A stretch of DNA of 64,000 nucleotides from Aeromicrobium wangtongii. Its GTDB lineage: Bacteria; Actinomycetota; Actinomycetes; Propionibacteriales; Nocardioidaceae. The position numbers were made by a program, and so were the translations under genes. A model generated the notes under the pieces. The model was not told the DNA's origin. It searched no databases and saw only the letters and a list, made by a program, of their open reading frames with translations. Positions within the stretch are counted from its first letter, which is position 1. The number at the start of each line of letters is the position of its first letter. Below, piece after piece: positions 62,920 through 64,000 of this stretch. The stretch lies in contig NZ_CP102173.1 of the NCBI RefSeq assembly GCF_024584515.1, positions 3,286,001 through 3,350,000 of the forward strand, written 5' to 3'.

Positions 62920-63750
62920 ATGAGCACTCGACCAGTGGTTCTCGGCGACGACGGCACCCGCGGCGCGACTCTGGAGTTCGCACTCGCCGAGGCGCGGCGT
63001 CGACATGCGCCGCTCAAGGTGGTGCACTGCGCCCCGACCCCGCTGGATCCCACCGACGTCATGCCCAGCGAGGCCCTGTCGCGCGAGCTGTTGGCCGCCG
63101 GCCAGGAGGTGCTGGACGGCACCCGCCAGCTCATCGAGCAGCGCGCCGCCGAGCTCGATGTCGAGTACGTCCTGTCCGACCGGGCGCCGATCGAGTTCCT
63201 GCTCGAGGAGTCGGAGACGGCCCAGCTCCTGGTCACCGGCATCGACGACATCCCGTGGTACGACCGGCTGTTCGGCGGAGCCGTCGCCACCTATCTCTCG
63301 GCCCACGCGCTGTGCCCGCTGGTCACCGTGCCCAAGCAGCTCGACGAGAGCCAGCAGCACGAGGGCGTCGTCGTGGCGCTGGACGGCACCTCAGGAGCGC
63401 GACCGCTGCTGTCGTTCGCCTTCGAGGTCGCCCAGGAGTGGGGCGCGCCCCTGCACGCCGTGCGGATGGTGCCCGTGGGCGCCACGCCCGACTACCACGA
63501 GATCGCCCGTGCCAATCTCAGCGAGGTCCTCGCCGGCTGGGCCGAGGACTACCCGGACGTGCGGGTCGATCAGGAGGTCATCGTCTCGCAGCCCAGTGCG
63601 GGCGGCATCGCCGCAACCCGCCGCGCCCAGCTCGTCCTGGTGGGTCGCTCGGGCAAGCACGGGATGCACCGTCCCACCGCGGCCAGCCTCGTGCGTCACG
63701 CGGCCTGCCCGGTGGCCGTCGTCCCACTGGATCCGCCGACCGCTCCGTGA
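62920..63750 (+). CDS. Universal stress protein, tandem-domain
   Basis: 276 aa, two Usp domains. Domain 1 (about 1-140): VVLGDDGTRGATLEFALAEA, LSDRAPIEFLLEESETAQLL; its C-terminal ATP loop is replaced by DDIPWYDRLFGGAVATYL, so nucleotide binding there is doubtful. Domain 2 (about 147-270): VVVALDGTSGARPLLSFAFE, LVLVGRSGKHGMHRPTAASLVR, which keeps a Gly-rich loop. Mycobacterial-type dormancy/stress proteins share this layout. GAGGAG precedes the ATG. Confidence 0.88.
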   Translation: MSTRPVVLGDDGTRGATLEFALAEARRRHAPLKVVHCAPTPLDPTDVMPSEALSRELLAAGQEVLDGTRQLIEQRAAELDVEYVLSDRAPIEFLLEESETAQLLVTGIDDIPWYDRLFGGAVATYLSAHALCPLVTVPKQLDESQQHEGVVVALDGTSGARPLLSFAFEVAQEWGAPLHAVRMVPVGATPDYHEIARANLSEVLAGWAEDYPDVRVDQEVIVSQPSAGGIAATRRAQLVLVGRSGKHGMHRPTAASLVRHAACPVAVVPLDPPTAP

Positions 63751-63757
63751 CCTGGCA

Positions 63758-64000
63758 CTAGTGGTCGACGATGGCCTTGACGACGTCCAGTCGCGCGGCC
63801 CGGCGGGCCGGCACCACCGCGGCGACGACGCCGACCAGGACGGCGACCACGACGAAGACCGCAAGACGCGTCCACGGGATCGCGAGATTCGCGATGCCCT
63901 CGTCGGCGACCACGCGTTGCAGGACGAACCCGAACAGCAGGCCCAGTGCGATCCCGAGGAATGCACCCAGTGCCGCGATGGCCACCGCCTCGAGCCGGAT
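63758..64000 (-). CDS. FtsX-like ABC transporter permease, C-terminal part (runs off the window)
   Basis: The final ~81 residues are visible: the frame is open to the window edge, with LEAVAIAALGAFLGIALGLL and LAVFVVVAVLVGVVAAVVPA as two transmembrane helices and the typical FtsX ending RRAARLDVVKAIVDH. The start lies beyond position 64000 on the plus axis. Such permeases (MacB/LolCDE-like) export lipoproteins, peptides or antibiotics together with an ATPase; the partner is not visible. Confidence 0.85.
   Translation of the reverse strand: MRLEAVAIAALGAFLGIALGLLFGFVLQRVVADEGIANLAIPWTRLAVFVVVAVLVGVVAAVVPARRAARLDVVKAIVDH

Overview
The window is chromosomal DNA of a high-G+C actinobacterium. 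Codon bias, IcmF, MSMEG/SCO-type protein families, Ohr, a LigD-like polymerase and the density of TetR and acyl-CoA genes fit Nocardioidaceae (Aeromicrobium/Nocardioides-like); this placement is inferred from gene content, not from a marker gene. I see no rRNA, tRNA, insertion sequence, prophage or CRISPR array. Coding density is very high, and the long open frames antisense to real genes are composition artefacts.

Layout. 0-9.4 kb: secreted nuclease-like and PQQ-sugar-dehydrogenase-like proteins, a TetR/Baeyer-Villiger-type monooxygenase pair, a DUF3516 helicase, a quinone-oxidoreductase-like MDR protein, a mirrored six-copy 21-bp repeat array beside an aldo/keto reductase remnant, and a DUF2461 protein. 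9.5-18.9 kb: a universal stress protein, an MDR reductase, a 987-aa SRPBCC-thiolase-crotonase fusion with a divergent TetR gene, a stand-alone LigD-type polymerase, ohr with a divergent cysteine-bearing TetR gene, and a Mug-like glycosylase. 19.0-28.4 kb: a cobalamin neighbourhood. cobT is followed by a valine-pathway crotonase; then, on the minus strand under a cobalamin riboswitch, comes a five-gene operon encoding a secreted alpha/alpha-barrel protein, a surface-anchored SCO2322-like protein and a complete ECF transporter (T, fused A-A, S). 28.4-35.2 kb: gdhA, a GNAT protein, rraA, a long acyl-CoA dehydrogenase/oxidase, and three tandem paralogous secreted lysine-rich proteins of unknown function. 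35.2-45.9 kb: MarR/icmF (B12-dependent), menB, a NUDIX-NTF2-thioesterase-BtuF-like cluster, a crotonase, NDH-2 and a membrane protein. 46-53.1 kb: clpB, a flavin-based extracytoplasmic electron-transfer operon (FMN-lipoprotein, ApbE, RnfD-like/flavoreductase fusion) and a CrtI-like oxidoreductase. 53.3-64 kb: fprA, LacI, an AbiEi/DUF559-like protein, TetR/DHA2 efflux, PAP2 and DedA-like membrane proteins, a 3-hydroxyacyl-CoA dehydrogenase/acyl-CoA dehydrogenase operon, a tandem USP, and the C-terminal end of an FtsX-like permease running off the window.

Themes. (1) B12: uptake, lower-ligand activation (CobT), a consumer (IcmF) and a BtuF-like protein lie within about 24 kb. The most interesting system is the riboswitch-controlled ECF operon, whose two secreted components resemble, as separate proteins, the two-domain organisation of animal intrinsic factor/transcobalamin. 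(2) CoA-ester catabolism is dispersed through the window and repeatedly paired with TetR/MarR regulators and visible operators; one operator motif recurs 57 kb apart. (3) Many genes lack a ribosome binding site and instead carry TAnnnT exactly 6-7 nt before the start codon, indicating widespread leaderless transcription. (4) Gene ends are marked by unusually long hairpins, including a local family built on a shared AATCTGG core.
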